Assembly: GCF_001949145.1 (NCBI RefSeq)
Contig: NW_019091362.1
Span: forward strand, 3,396,430-3,460,429
Direction of reading: 5' to 3'
DNA from: Acanthaster planci
Lineage: Eukaryota > Echinodermata > Asteroidea > Valvatida > Acanthasteridae
DNA: 64,000 nucleotides
Below, piece after piece: positions 21,301 through 32,900 of this stretch; position 1 is the stretch's first letter; each line of letters begins with the position of its first letter. A program made the translations under genes and the position numbers. The notes under the pieces are model-generated. The model made no database searches. It saw only the letters and a list, made by a program, of their open reading frames with translations, and was not told the DNA's origin.

Positions 21301-22682
21301 CAACAACAGCATGGTCCGTTCACCCGCAGATGCCAGCAATGAGATTCAGATCCAACTGCCTTCCAGCAACGAGCTGGACATCCCTTCACCCTTATTCGGT
21401 GCCGGGCTCGCGTCCCATGGAGGATCTGGCCGCGGGGGCAGCCTGGGGCCCTTGATGGCTTTTGCGCCCTGTAGCAGCAGTTACAGCCACCAGCAGCTGT
21501 CGTTTCCCTTTGGGCTGCTGACCAATCCCAAGCCCTCCACCCCGACCAGCCAGATCTACTCGCCGAATTTCCTGGTCTATCACCACCAGCAGCAACAGGA
21601 ACAGCAGCAGGTCCCAATGCAGCAGCCCTACTACTTCCAGGGCAACCGCGGTGGGGAGACGCAGAGTGCCTTTATGCCCATCGGGCAGCAGAATCCCCCA
21701 GGCCATCACTCGGGCTTCGGGCATGAAGACAGCCCTTCACCATCGGGTGTAACGTCGCCAGAGCCTTTCAATGATATAGCTGTACTTGGGGTAGCCTCAG
21801 CTAGTGAGCCAAGTGGAATACAACCGGCTGGCAGAGCCCCAGCAAGCCACACTCTACGCATCCCTCTTGTCTCCCGGTATGTGCTGCGAAATCAATGGCA
21901 AAGAATACATTCAAGGGGAGGAAGGATATGGCTATCATTTATACAATTTAATTTTTGTTGATTTATGCTTAGCTGGCATTCAAATGAGCACTAGATGTTC
22001 CAGTGGACTAATCTAAGGAGGTTCCGGTACCATGATGTCACCAGACTTAAGCGTACTTTCTTTAACTTCAGGTGTGCATGTATTTAGTAAGTTGCAGCGC
22101 ACTACGAAAAAGTAATTGCAGAAGAGGTGTTTAATACAAGTCTACCACCTGTTCTTGTTTTTGAGCAGGGTGCCACCACAGTAATGACTTCAAATTCTGG
22201 TGGTCAGGTTAGTCAGGACTGCCTGGAACATTCAAGTTTTAATGAACAAGCTCACAATCTGGCAAACAAAGCTGATCTGTGTCTGAATCACTGCCTCTGG
22301 CTGAAAGTAACATGCGTGTTTATATATAGCAAGTAGCTACAGTCACTAGCCAGAAGCGTTTACAAGTGCACGTGACATATCAAGCCCTAACCACAACTTT
22401 TGGACACAGCCTAAAGGCCCAAACCAACTTAGCCTCTGGCCACATACATCCCCTGTAGGTCCGAAAAACTTCCTGTCACTGATCGCTGCCTGTCTCTGTT
22501 TGCCCTTCAGGACAGTCCAGCCACCTTACCCGCCACCCTCCAACGCTGCTGCCACCACCACCATGTCCAACTTCCACTGCCTGCCGTCAGCCGCCTCCTC
22601 AGCTACACAGGCCAGGGCCTTCATTCCCCTACAGCATGCCCTGTTCCCTCAAAAGCACACCCAAGACAGCAACAAGAACTGA
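17967..22682 (+). CDS. DM-domain (DMRT family) transcription factor, 4 exons
   Basis: Joined exons 17967-18314, 20145-20430, 21237-21876 and 22511-22682 make 481 residues; all junctions are GT-AG and in phase. DM proteins bind DNA through an intertwined double zinc module and control sexual differentiation, gonad and neural development. The DM domain spans about residues 99-155: RGPHCARCRSHGVLVPLK in exon 1 and GHKKFCNWKNCKCANC in exon 2, with all eight Cys/His zinc ligands present. The usual tail ERQRVMAAQVALRRQQ is replaced by MRRKLMARMIALHRQQ, an unusual change. The remainder is low-complexity: Ser/Pro-rich, with a Gln tract (HHQQQQEQQQ, near residue 328) and a short C-terminal exon; no DMA domain is seen. 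Intron 1 carries the N gap and a LINE remnant; introns 2 and 3 hold nothing notable. Orthology within the DMRT family is not resolved. The ATG at 17967 is the first in-frame one. Confidence 0.93.
18641..19632. other. Assembly gap (992 N)
   Basis: A run of N inside DMRT intron 1. Long open frames reported across it have no meaning. Decayed LINE sequence abuts its right edge, so an unassembled repeat is the likely cause. Confidence 0.99.
19640..19875 (-). mobile_element. Decayed non-LTR retrotransposon fragment (RT C-terminus)
   Basis: The minus strand reads RHQGPLLWNKITPISYF then RSIHGFKKYLKKILL, the typical end of LINE reverse-transcriptase ORFs (pattern GPxLWNxLP...SLxxFKxxLKxxLL). The upstream part (LYSLYFLDKEISF...DNFLWQYFLK) is in another frame, so a frameshift breaks the ORF near 19745. 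The element runs leftward into the N gap. Confidence 0.6.
20145..20430 (+). CDS. DMRT exon 2 (second half of DM domain)
   Basis: Acceptor TTCAATTTTAG|GGACAC, donor ACAAG|GTAAGC. It opens with GHKKFCNWKNCKCANCQLV, the most conserved DM signature, followed by the helix MMRRKLMARMIALHRQQ. It then passes into a Ser/Thr-rich linker and leaves one base over. Confidence 0.95.
21237..21876 (+). CDS. DMRT exon 3 (Ser/Pro/Gln-rich region)
   Basis: Acceptor TTTGTGCAG|GTAATC, donor CTCCCG|GTATGT. The split codon G|GT gives Gly and the exon leaves two bases (CG). It encodes low-complexity sequence including SYSHQQLSFPFGLL, HHQQQQEQQQ and HEDSPSPSGVTSPEP. There is no recognised domain. It was placed by its long open frame and exact phase match on both sides. 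Confidence 0.88.
22511..22682 (+). CDS. DMRT exon 4 (C-terminus)
   Basis: Acceptor TGCCCTTCAG|GACAGT; CG|G restores Arg. It encodes TVQPPYPPPSNAAATTT, then an Ala/Ser/His-rich tail ending FPQKHTQDSNKN and TGA. An apparent ATG at 22500 lies in the intron. Confidence 0.88.
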
Positions 22683-23400
22683 CGTGGATGCTTAGAAGCC
22701 TCAGGACAACAAGTGAGGTCCTCGGTTTTAGTACAAAGGGATGGACCCCCTTGTGGGGATGGTCTTGGGAGCATAGTGATGCAACGATTGGGATGGATAA
22801 TTTCCGAATAAATCCCACCAAATAGAGACCCATAAGCCAATTATAATGTTCAGTTAGCATAAGTTTAATAGTAAGATACCAGAAAGAGGTGCCAAAACAA
22901 TATGTAACTGCAAACGTGCAATTTAGCACATTGTATTGTGAACAGTGCTCTCTAATTTAAATGATGGCTATCCCCACATTCTAATCTTTGCTGCTGGTGA
23001 TTTTCATGACATTCCCCCCAGAAACTTTCCCTCGTGAAAAAATTTTCCTCTCTGTGCTCTCGTACGAGCAGCCCCTCAAAGGCAGACAATAATAAAAGTG
23101 CTACTGAATCGATTGTTGCCCTTAACTCAATATCCTCAGTGAATCTTATTGCATTAATTATTACATTAATAACAGAAAAAATTGTTTGTGGTCTTTTAAA
23201 AGATGATGGGAAAGATAAACAGTATTGATGTCTGGATCATTGAGCATTATGTGACCATCTCGAGGGAATAAAATGCTCCTCATTCATTAGTGCTTTTGAC
23301 TGAAAGTATTTTTGGAGACGCACGATGTTCAACCACTGTTGGTGTTTTCAAGTTCATATTGTTCTTCTAATAAAGTGTTTGTTTTGGGTTGGTTAATGCA
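22683..23400 (+). other. Probable DMRT 3' UTR with poly(A) signal
   Basis: Several AATAAA hexamers occur (22807, about 23091, about 23266, 23369-23374). The last is followed within 10 bases by a GT-rich tract (GTGTTTGTTTTGGGTTGG), the usual downstream element, and is the best candidate for the end of the transcript. Confidence 0.5.
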
Positions 23401-25806
23401 AGAAACTTTGTTGAGTTGGTAAATCAGTGTGTATAATGGCAAGACATTTAGGTGTGCCAAATTTCTGTCTTGTCAAACCAAGCACGATTTGTAAAAAAAA
23501 AACAAGTATCATGAATTTTTGTTTCTTTTTTATTGTGAGTTTGCACTGCTTGTTGGTTGCACTGTTTTGCTGCCTTTGAGAAACATGCCTTTCTGATTTT
23601 CCCACAGTTTTGTATATTGAAGAGAAATATCTGATTAATTACACCTGTCTGATTATATAAATCTTGCATTTGTTATGATTGTGATCTTGGAACAAAACAC
23701 TGAGACAACTTGTTTTAGCAGTGTTGTCCGCCTTTAAAATTTGTAAATTGTTGTATAAATTGAAAATGGTGCAAATGAAAATGACAAACTTAAATGATGA
23801 AATGATAACTTTTTAACGTGGTAATTAATTACTGTTATAAAATGAGACATTTATGTCTCATATAAATGCTGTCAGTCTTTTAACCATTAAGCAAAGAGAT
23901 AAGTTGGATCCTTGGCCGGATCCAAAGAAGGCCCTGCCCATACCCTTTTCCCGTTTGTTTTTAAAATACGATAAGACGAAAACGGGGCTTCTTCCCAGCA
24001 GGTGTAAAAAGCTCGACATTTAATAGTTTCACCCCTCGGAAAGGCCTGAAATGTTTACATAAAGAAATTCCCAAATTATTTGCCCTCCCCCCATTTATGA
24101 CATTGGATAGAGTAATTTAGAAGGACACTGCGTCAGGGTGGGTGGAGATAACATTTGACGTGGGGGAGTTTCCCGTCGACCTCACACTCACAGGGTCAGC
24201 TGTACATTAATCAACAATGATTGATGACATTCATTCTTGGTGTTAATACGTTCCTTCAAATTCTCAGGAGTCCCGTCATTCTGGAAGAATTACGTTCAAT
24301 GAAAAATTCATTTGCTGATAGAGAAACATCGATGGTAATTCACAGGGAGCATGCCCGCCACTATCAATTCTGAAGTTCAAAGTGTTAGACACGCATGCAT
24401 TTGGTAGGATGGACCCTCAATTTCTAATTTATGTAAAAAGGAGAGATAGAAAAGCACTGACTCTCTACAAATGCCTAGGCCTTCTGGACACTGGTAGCGC
24501 TGACGAGGACCCCGTTTCAGAGCTGAAAGCGAGAGTTACGAGATGAGTGGTTCAACTGTTGGAACCAAAATGGTGGATTATGCATCAGTGCATACGGACA
24601 ACTAGCACACAATAGCTGCATGGTTTAGTGCACACCCAATCAGCAGCAATTTTGGTTCCGAAATCTGAAGTTGGCGCTACTCTTTCTATAAACAGCTTTG
24701 CTCCGTTTACACCAAAGGTCGTATAGCTCCGCTTTACGTTGTGCTATGCGATCTTCGGTTTATTTACACCACCCTCCCCATGGCGACCACGTGCCCCCCC
24801 CAGCAGAGGTGTGTTGCTCCCACGTGTGCGTACCCCCATAGTCCCCATCCTTAAAGTTCCACCCTAGTTGCGTTGTTGCTTGGTTACGCATTTGTTTACA
24901 TAGATATTATTTCTTACCCCTTGGACGTTCAAAAGAAGTGTGCAATTTTGTCATGTGAAAAACCTAACCTTTCGCAGGTCACCCACTGTTGTCCATAATA
25001 ATTATGCACCCACTGCGCCATGCTTGTCCTCGGTTATTCTAAATCAGATATTTGACCTCCCCGATCCCTCCACCCCATTTTAGAACATCGGACTTTGTCA
25101 TGTTCACAAAATAATGTTATAAGGCCGAGCTGACAGCCGTACGAGGGCGCACTAGTGTCAGGTCGGCATCAGTGTTGAGTCTCCGCCCACGGAACTTTCG
25201 CTTGTCCTTTCTCCAGACTGCAGTTTCTGGCTTTCGGAGCATCGAAGTACGTGTACCATGCTGTCCACCCGAAGATGGAAATGCTTTCGGTTCGACCCAA
25301 CAGCGGGTCACCCTCGAGGCCTGAGTGCCCCGTGGTGCCCCACCGCTCAGAAATTAGAGAGTAAAATGTAGCGATAGTCCGCCTTGGTCAGTGTTTTTAC
25401 CGTGGCTGAAGGACCCATCGAATGGCCTCCTTCTGTTGGTTCGATGTCAGAAACGACACTGACAGGTGACACGGAGACGAAGCCGAGATGTGGAAAATCT
25501 CCCCTGATCTACCAGACCGTAAACTGGATCTCTGCCCAACGAGGATTACCATCGTTTTTTGGGGGGGGGGTAAAACCGCTCAAGATGGATAAAGATAGCG
25601 AGTGCATGATGTTTGTCTATTTCAGGTGCATGGGTGCAGGAAAAAAATGTTTCGTGTCGACAGTAGAGTTGATGAAAATGGGCGGGGATGTCTTTTTGTG
25701 CTCTGGTCAGACATTGTTACAGGCCTGTGGTAACTCTCAATTATAATAATAGCAGGTGGACACGGGAAAAAAATCCAAGCTCTTTCACAAGAGATTTTAA
25801 CAACCT
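23401..25806. other. Intergenic DNA between convergent DMRT and PRR5 genes
   Basis: No gene recognised. It contains short inverted repeats: GGAACCAAAAT near 24562 against ATTTTGGTTCC near 24650, and a hairpin around 24716-24765. A copy of the repeat TTACATAAAGAAAT, shared with the element at 56581, lies at about 24055. The 120-codon frame at 25384-25746 has no family resemblance. Confidence 0.5.
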
Positions 25807-26698
25807 CACAAAATTTACATAAATAATTTATTCAATTCTTGTTCATATAACAGAACACAAACGGGCATATTTTATACAGTAAATTTCTTGAAATATACAT
25901 TCAAAATTATAATTGGTTCTGAAGCGACGTAAGTGGGCAAGCTGAATAAATAGTGAAAAACTTAACTGACCAGGAGTGAGTATTGAGAATTACCAATTTG
26001 CATAGTATTTTGTTTTGAAGGGATAGGGGAGAGCTAGCCATAGATTTTTTTCATGAGTCTAGGGCCTATATACAAAATGGTGATTGAACATGTTGCGACC
26101 ACAATGATTTGGGGAGTGAAAATATGAACTTTCCTTGTATTCATCTATCAGTCAGCAGAGACCTAGCCTGTTCGGCTGTGTGAAGTTTAATGTAGTCAGT
26201 CTCTGCATTGGTCTTTGAAGTGTTAGAGGGATGCATGGACAATGTTGGACCAAGTTTGAAGTTGACTGCATGATGATTCAATTTGGGTCACCATGTACCT
26301 TAATAACAAATGTGTAACATGAAGTGAATTACTACGCCAATAAAGTCAACAATAGGTCACAGGTGGGGCCACACTGTTGAGACTCGAATCGTAAACGAAG
26401 CCAGGATATGCTGGAACTAGAAACAACTTAACGAAAAACAAAGTCACTGTGAGCAAACAAACGATAAACCAAACAAAAGGTGGAACAGTAATATTTGATG
26501 TCTGTGCAGGTCACGGAAAAGGAAATATTCTGACTGTCATAAAGAACTTGAGGAAAATGGCAAGTCCAACTATTAAGCGATTAACGACCCAGCACATACC
26601 GTCATTCGCCAGTCAATGCAACTGCTTGCTGGGCGGAATTTGATCTTGTTGGCCTGTCGCCATGGAATGTTTACGATTATCGTCACTAATCGTCGTGA
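25807..26698 (-). other. PRR5: Probable PRR5 3' UTR
   Basis: After the PRR5 stop (26701-26699), minus-strand DNA is non-coding until AATAAA (plus-strand TTTATT at 25827-25832). A GT-rich tract (TTTTGTGAGGTTGTT on the minus strand) follows about 12 bases later, a good poly(A) site context. This predicts a UTR of roughly 870-890 nt. Confidence 0.5.
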
Positions 26699-26958
26699 TC
26701 AGCACTCGTGGTCTGTCATTTCGTGGCTTCGCTTTTTCTCGTCCTCCAGTAAGGTCTCCAGCGACGACAGCTGGTGACTGCCCCTGCGGCGCGTGTTCGG
26801 TGATCTCCGGAGGGCACCGAGACTAGCCGAGTGCTCCCGCGGGGACATGGTCGGGGTGTCACGGAGGGGTGAAGACAGGATGTCGCTGGTGGAGCGGGAT
26901 GAGGGCGGTTCAGTGAACTGAAGGCTAGTCGGCCTGGTTCGATGCGCTCTGCCGTTTT
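26699..26958 (-). CDS. PRR5: PRR5 exon 7 (C-terminus)
   Basis: Acceptor AACACCATCAG|AAAACG on the minus strand. The codon G|AA joins exon 6 as Glu. It encodes RSTSDILSSPLRDTPTMSP and ETLLEDEKKRSHEMTDHEC, then TGA. The Ser/Arg-rich composition with many SP and TP sites fits the disordered, phosphorylated tail of the family. Confidence 0.85.
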
Positions 26959-29900
26959 CTGATGGTGTTGACAATCAAAACACAAAATCAAACTTAAATC
27001 TCGGTAATTAATTTACCTTGAGCTTACAGAGAATAAAACAGTCATATTCCTAAAATGCTAACAAACCACTAAAAAAAACAGTCCTGCACGAATTCCGAAT
27101 CATACAATGAGATTTGTAGGAAATGAAGTCTTGTTTGATGAAGTATGCCGAGGAAAATAGGTCGAGTTCGGGCGGCTTGTTCCTGTATATTCACGAACAG
27201 CTCGATTTGTTGTTCGTGGGTCGGCCGCTCGAACGCCGGGAACAAACAACCGGTTATCGCCGGTTATCGACAAGCAACATGCAACATGGCGGCGTCCATG
27301 TGGGCTACGTTGTTCGAGAGATAATGTTTGGATGGGCTGAGTTCTTTTCTATATAAACAGGAACATTCATTTCTGTGTTACGGAAAAGTACTAATGTTAA
27401 TTTTGCAAAATTTTCCATTGTCTATGGCTTTGGAAGCCATCTCTTTGCTTTTTGTAGCTGTTCAAAAATCAAAATCTCACGAGTTTTTCCCGTGTGTTCC
27501 TGTAAAACCCTGACGAGGAGGTGGTGTGCGATCCTGTTACGAGAACAGAGTTCTTGAGTCGTGTTCCCGCCGTTCGAGCGCAAGAACAAGAAACCCGTGT
27601 CAAGAACTGGCCGCCCGAACTCGACCTAAGAGTTGTTCAAACTTGCCCTGTCTCCTTCGCATGGAGTCGTGGACCATGGGCTGCTGTATTTTGGCGGCCA
27701 CTACGGGTTCATCTCCTCCCAGGTACAGGCCTTTCGTTCCTAGGTAGGGGCAGACCACCTTCGCAACCAAGGATTCAATATGGAGGTGTTCCTCCGACGG
27801 GTAGCCGCTCTCGCGCACGCTCTGTAGGTGCAGCAGCATCTGGACTATCTCGTTGGGAACCGCCGCTCGATCGGCCGAGAGGGCGTCTGTGTTGTAGAGG
27901 ATACCGTATATTACCACATGTTCATGGAATAAACTCGAACAGCTTCTACGCTGGTTTCCAATCGACGGGCGGTGATGCTGATCCTAGAAAGTTGGATGCA
28001 TGCCTTGGTCAAGTACATGTACATCGTACATAGTTAGGAAGTCTGTATTAGATGCTTGGAGGTCGTGGGAAGGAGTTCTCCATGCACTTGAGAAGTGTTT
28101 CGTAAAATGCGTACAACTAATTGCGTTTTTCGTCGTTCAAAACAACTGCGTGTATATTAGTACAAACTTAACTCTGCAAGAGCTGGGTTATTTTTGTCCA
28201 TCTCACAGCTGGGGGCGGATTCCACCCCCTAAGAACTCAGCTGGCCTTTATCCGATTTATCTTAAAATTTAGTATGCATGTAAAGATACTCCTTATCAGT
28301 ACAAATGTGATATTTCAACTCAATCTGTCATATTGCGATTCTCTTTTTCCCGGGATGACATCACAGTTTTGCTCATACGGAAATATTCATTAGCCAACAA
28401 ATCAAAAAGACATCAAACTACCATTATTTAAAAGTAGTGGAAAAATGGAAAATGAGATTAACTGAGATGTAAAGGTGCATTGTGTAGGTCTGTAAAAATG
28501 CATTGTGGCCATCCTCTAAGGCAACTTGAAGACCATACACGTGTCAGCCGGCAGTGCGCACAGAGGACGGCACTGGATAGTATACATTTTGGCTGATCTG
28601 TTTTGGAAACTGGGCGCTCTACGAGAACGGTATTATCGATTTTCACAAAAATGGTGTCAAACTGATGGCAAAGAGTTACCGAAAAAATCCTCAGGACTCA
28701 GCTCCAGAAAAAAATTACTGCGATAAAATCGGAAATGTCAGGGGGCAGATTCCACCCAAGCACTTTTAGGGTTAAGGTTAAACGCTCTCGAAAAAAAAGT
28801 ACATTTATTTTATGGCACGAGCGATAGGTTCGTTTAATTATTCCACGCAGTAATGTGAACATTTCTTTCCTTATTAAAATTCCTTGTGGTAAGTTTTTAA
28901 TATGGTATAAATGTAGAATAATGTTTTATTCCGCCGTTTCTGAAATAAGTTATAACTAAAAATTATGCACAACAGACAACCTTGTGCAAAATTTGTAAAA
29001 CGTAGTTCCACAGGCATCATAGAATGATTCATTGTTGTCAAAGCCATTAATGAAACTCACCCTTGAGTGTATGCAGCTTTAAGACAATGTGGTCCCGAAA
29101 CCCCAAAAGGCTCAACTGTAAAATCGTCAGTCCTTTTGTCTGTGGGGGATTTTGGTGAGAGAAATGACAATATTATACACTTATTAGCAACAGTAAACCT
29201 GATTTTTAAAAAAAACGGTTTCACGCCTTAATTTGTTTACCCAGACTGACTGACTGAACAGTAAATGACGCCGGCACTTTGATAATTATCAAGTGCAGTT
29301 AATTCCAAATTCAGACTGTATTGGATTGAGCAAAGTTTAGAATAAACCTTAAAATTGATAATCGTACAGAACTCTCTTTATTTAATGTCAACTACATTCA
29401 ATGATCAGTCTATCCACTGCCTTGGCTCAGTTTTATCATATGTACTACAGTAAATTTTGATTGTCACCAACAAGGACTACCTCGACAAAGATCAGTCATG
29501 ATGGCAAAATAGTATGGCGTATATCCCACATCCAGGACACGTTGCTATTTTTTTTCCATTGAAAGCGCCAAAATTTAAGAAAGGGTACTAGCAACTTTCG
29601 TAGGGTTAGGATTCCTTTGGGATGAAGAGAGCTGTTTTCGGGGGAAAAAATCATTCCCCCCGCACTCAAAACCTGTGGATACGCCAGAGATAACTGTACC
29701 GGAGAAGAGAAAAACCTGGTCAGAGCACCTGCTGCTGTACTTACCTGAACAGGACAGAATATTGCTCGCAAGGTGGGAAGGACCTCACAGAAGAATTTAT
29801 TCCATTGTTTGGCCAAACTGGCTAAAAGTTGGGGACCTGTATGGGGGTTTAATTGGAAACAAACAATCAACGAACACCTGCTAAATACATCGAATCGAGA

Positions 29901-32900
29901 TTATAACCAGTGTGGCACTTAACTTATATACCCCAATACTGTCAACACTTAGACAATCCCTCCCCCCCAAAAAAGGGAAAAGAAAGAAAATAAAAAAGGG
30001 GTACTAAATTATATTCATTTTGTCCTCGGTCGACTTCGCCAGACACGTGTAGACTTCTAAACAAGACCATTTAGCGGGTGTGAAAACGAGGTTGGAAAAC
30101 GTAAACAATCTCCTCTAGGTTTCTCCAATAATTTCTTTATTGTGATTTAATCTTTTCTGAAATGAATAACCCTGCATAAGTATACTTTTCTTCCATGGTC
30201 TATACATGACTTGTATTATCGTTATATACCATTGATTATTCTGGACTGAGTCTTATACAGATCCTTAATCGCCCGCTTCCCATACCGCAAACAGCCGTCT
30301 GTAAACTTGATTATCATCATGCATGGCACTTGCAATCTCCTGTCAGCAGCACGAATCCAGTTGGATAAAATAATTTCCTTCCACACGATTTGCCGCGCCG
30401 GCAGGTAATTTTTTTCCCACAGGAGCGAAAGGCTCATCTTTTCAACGGCAAATTATATATGCGGCATGGGAAAATCCCCAGCGAAGGCATCCTGCATGCA
30501 TGTATGTAAGAAGCGCCGTAGTTACGCGATACCAAATTCGGACGTGATCTGCAAGTATAGGCCTGCATGTACACTGTGCATTGTGTATGCGTAATATCGT
30601 ATTTCTCGTCAGCGAAAACCCATTTAGAAACATCTTCATCTAGCGCTCGGCGCGGCAAGTCAATGCTCGATGGCAAGTGATTTTATGACACGCTAATGGC
30701 ACATTTCTTGAGCGTAATAGCAGTAAGATCATTCCCAGCGGCATTTTTTGTCAATCACTGCATGAAGATGTGGTGATAAGTCTGCCTCTTGGCTGTGAAA
30801 AGAAACGTCTTCTACCGCACTTTTTTTTATTCCAGTAATGCTTTTTCTAAATTATAATAACAGCACATATTTGACGGTACCATTAAGCAAGAGCTCCTTT
30901 AAATCTAAATGGACCAGAAGAGACCCAAACAGAAGCGGTTGAGCGAAGGTAGATATCTCCGACAATTTATTCAATGAAATGGATAATGACATTGTCGACA
31001 ATTTTGGGGAATATCAAGCTAGAAAGATGTCACGTGTATGTCATTTAGACAACGACTGAGCACTGTAGCCTCTTCACGATTTCTGCAGTCACAGCTCGGG
31101 CTATGGGCCCAATGTGTAAACATGAGAAGGCGCCTAGTTGCCAGCAACGAATTTCTTTTGGCAACTGGGCCGAAACCATCTACATCTGCACATCGCTCTG
31201 TGAGGCGTGTCCTTCATTGCTCGCTTATTATTACAGACGAATCCCGTGACCATGGTAACACAGTCAATAGTCATTATTTGCCTTGTCTCCACCAATGGTG
31301 ATAACTACAGAGCCACTGTTCAGTGACAGTCAGCCCATCCATACAAAACCCCAATATCTTCGCCATTAGAGAGGGCCGCCGGGAAGTACCAATGAAACAT
31401 CACCGGATCCGTGAACACCCGGCACGAAGAGTAGACTGTTCTCAGTCCTCCATAATCATGGCTAGGCCGGAACCAGGCGGTTGGGTCGACCCAGCATTTG
31501 GTTGCATACAAGTGCACGTGACTAACTTGTTGGTCGGACCATTAGACAAGACTATAATGCGTGGTTTTTTTAAAGGTTTTGTAAGCCTTTGACAACATGC
31601 TTACCGTCTTCAGTAATTATGGAGCTGTACATTAGATCCATTCCTCGGCGAAGGAGGTTTTTCTGCAGGTAGAATTGGGAAAGAAAAGGTTCAAAGTGGG
31701 CGAATCAAGGGTTATTCAGGGGTGGGAACCCGCCTCGTCCAGAAAATGATAAATTTTTCAAAACAACTACCGGTACATTAAGAATATCCGGCTTGAGCAA
31801 AGGTACCACCTCATCCATACTGGTCGGGAATGTTCATTTTGCTGGTAGCGACGCGCCCGTGAAGCGTGCATTTCATAGTCGTTTGTAAACCAGCGAAGTG
31901 CAGTTCCGACCAAAGGAGCCGTTGCTAGAAAAACTGAGCCCTCTCTTAGTCCACGGACCAAGCTGCAGCTCAGGCCTCATAGGCTGCCTCTGTTTACTCT
32001 GTTTGATCTGTCCTTGGCCCTAAAAGGAAATACTCTGAGCACAGGCAAATAGCCTGTATATTTTTGGTCAGCAACGCGCTAGATATTCGGAGGGGCGATT
32101 TAATCGAGGTCTATCTCAGATCGCATAGATTATCCTGAACTGTTCTTAAACTTTTGTTAGATTTCCACTCAACTGACTTTTTTTTATTCCATGAAACAGA
32201 GCTGTCGAATTTGACTTTGTGTATAGAACTGCCGCATTTAAACTTTGCATTTGCTCACTCCCACAACAAAATTGAGCACGCCATGCACCCCAACAACGGG
32301 CAAAAGGTCAAGTGCAGAAAACCATTCAGTATTGTAAACTAATGGGCGACGACTGACGGGAAATAAATGGCTATAAAATGTCTGGGAAAGGGAGTACATG
32401 AAGAATTGGTGACGACCATTCTCGTCCCACTATTGGACTTGACTGATTGATATGGAAGACAAAAACTAACTGAAATGGGTAAAACGATTGCAAATTGTAT
32501 CTTTTAGTCTGATTAAAAAAACAGTGGGTGCGCTTGGTGCACAATTTAGCCTATAGAGAGAACGTGGACACTGTCTCAACATCAGGCTTCAAAGTGCAGC
32601 TTCGTAAATAGATCACTCTCATTTTGCCTACGACTTGCATGGGCGGCCAAGGTTTACAGAAATATCACCATTGGTTGGTTTTTCGATTTTACCTCAAATT
32701 CGTTCAAAATGGACATTTTGTCTCTTTGATTTGAAATACTACAAATAGGGTTGTATTTTCATTTAGTATTTAGTAGTAATTAATTTTTGGTGTTCTGACA
32801 GCTGCGTGGGATTTTGTGAATGGTTTTACTTTGTACACCGACGGCCAGTCATATTTTAGCAGCTACTTGCAGGAAAAGCACGACTGTGACGTCAAAAGAA

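Noticed and set aside
27600-27646. PRR5 coding end extended into the MITE (LLGRVRAASS)
   Set aside because: Those codons come from the GC donor and the MITE terminal repeat. Splicing at GACAGG|GCAAGT gives a phase-perfect join to a conserved-type C-terminal exon.
27123-27646. PRR5 exon broken by MITE insertion, with the frame resuming on the far side
   Set aside because: Removing the MITE does leave an open frame (FSSAYFIKQDF...), but the sequence does not resemble the PRR5 tail, and the GC donor lies before the insertion, so the MITE is intronic.
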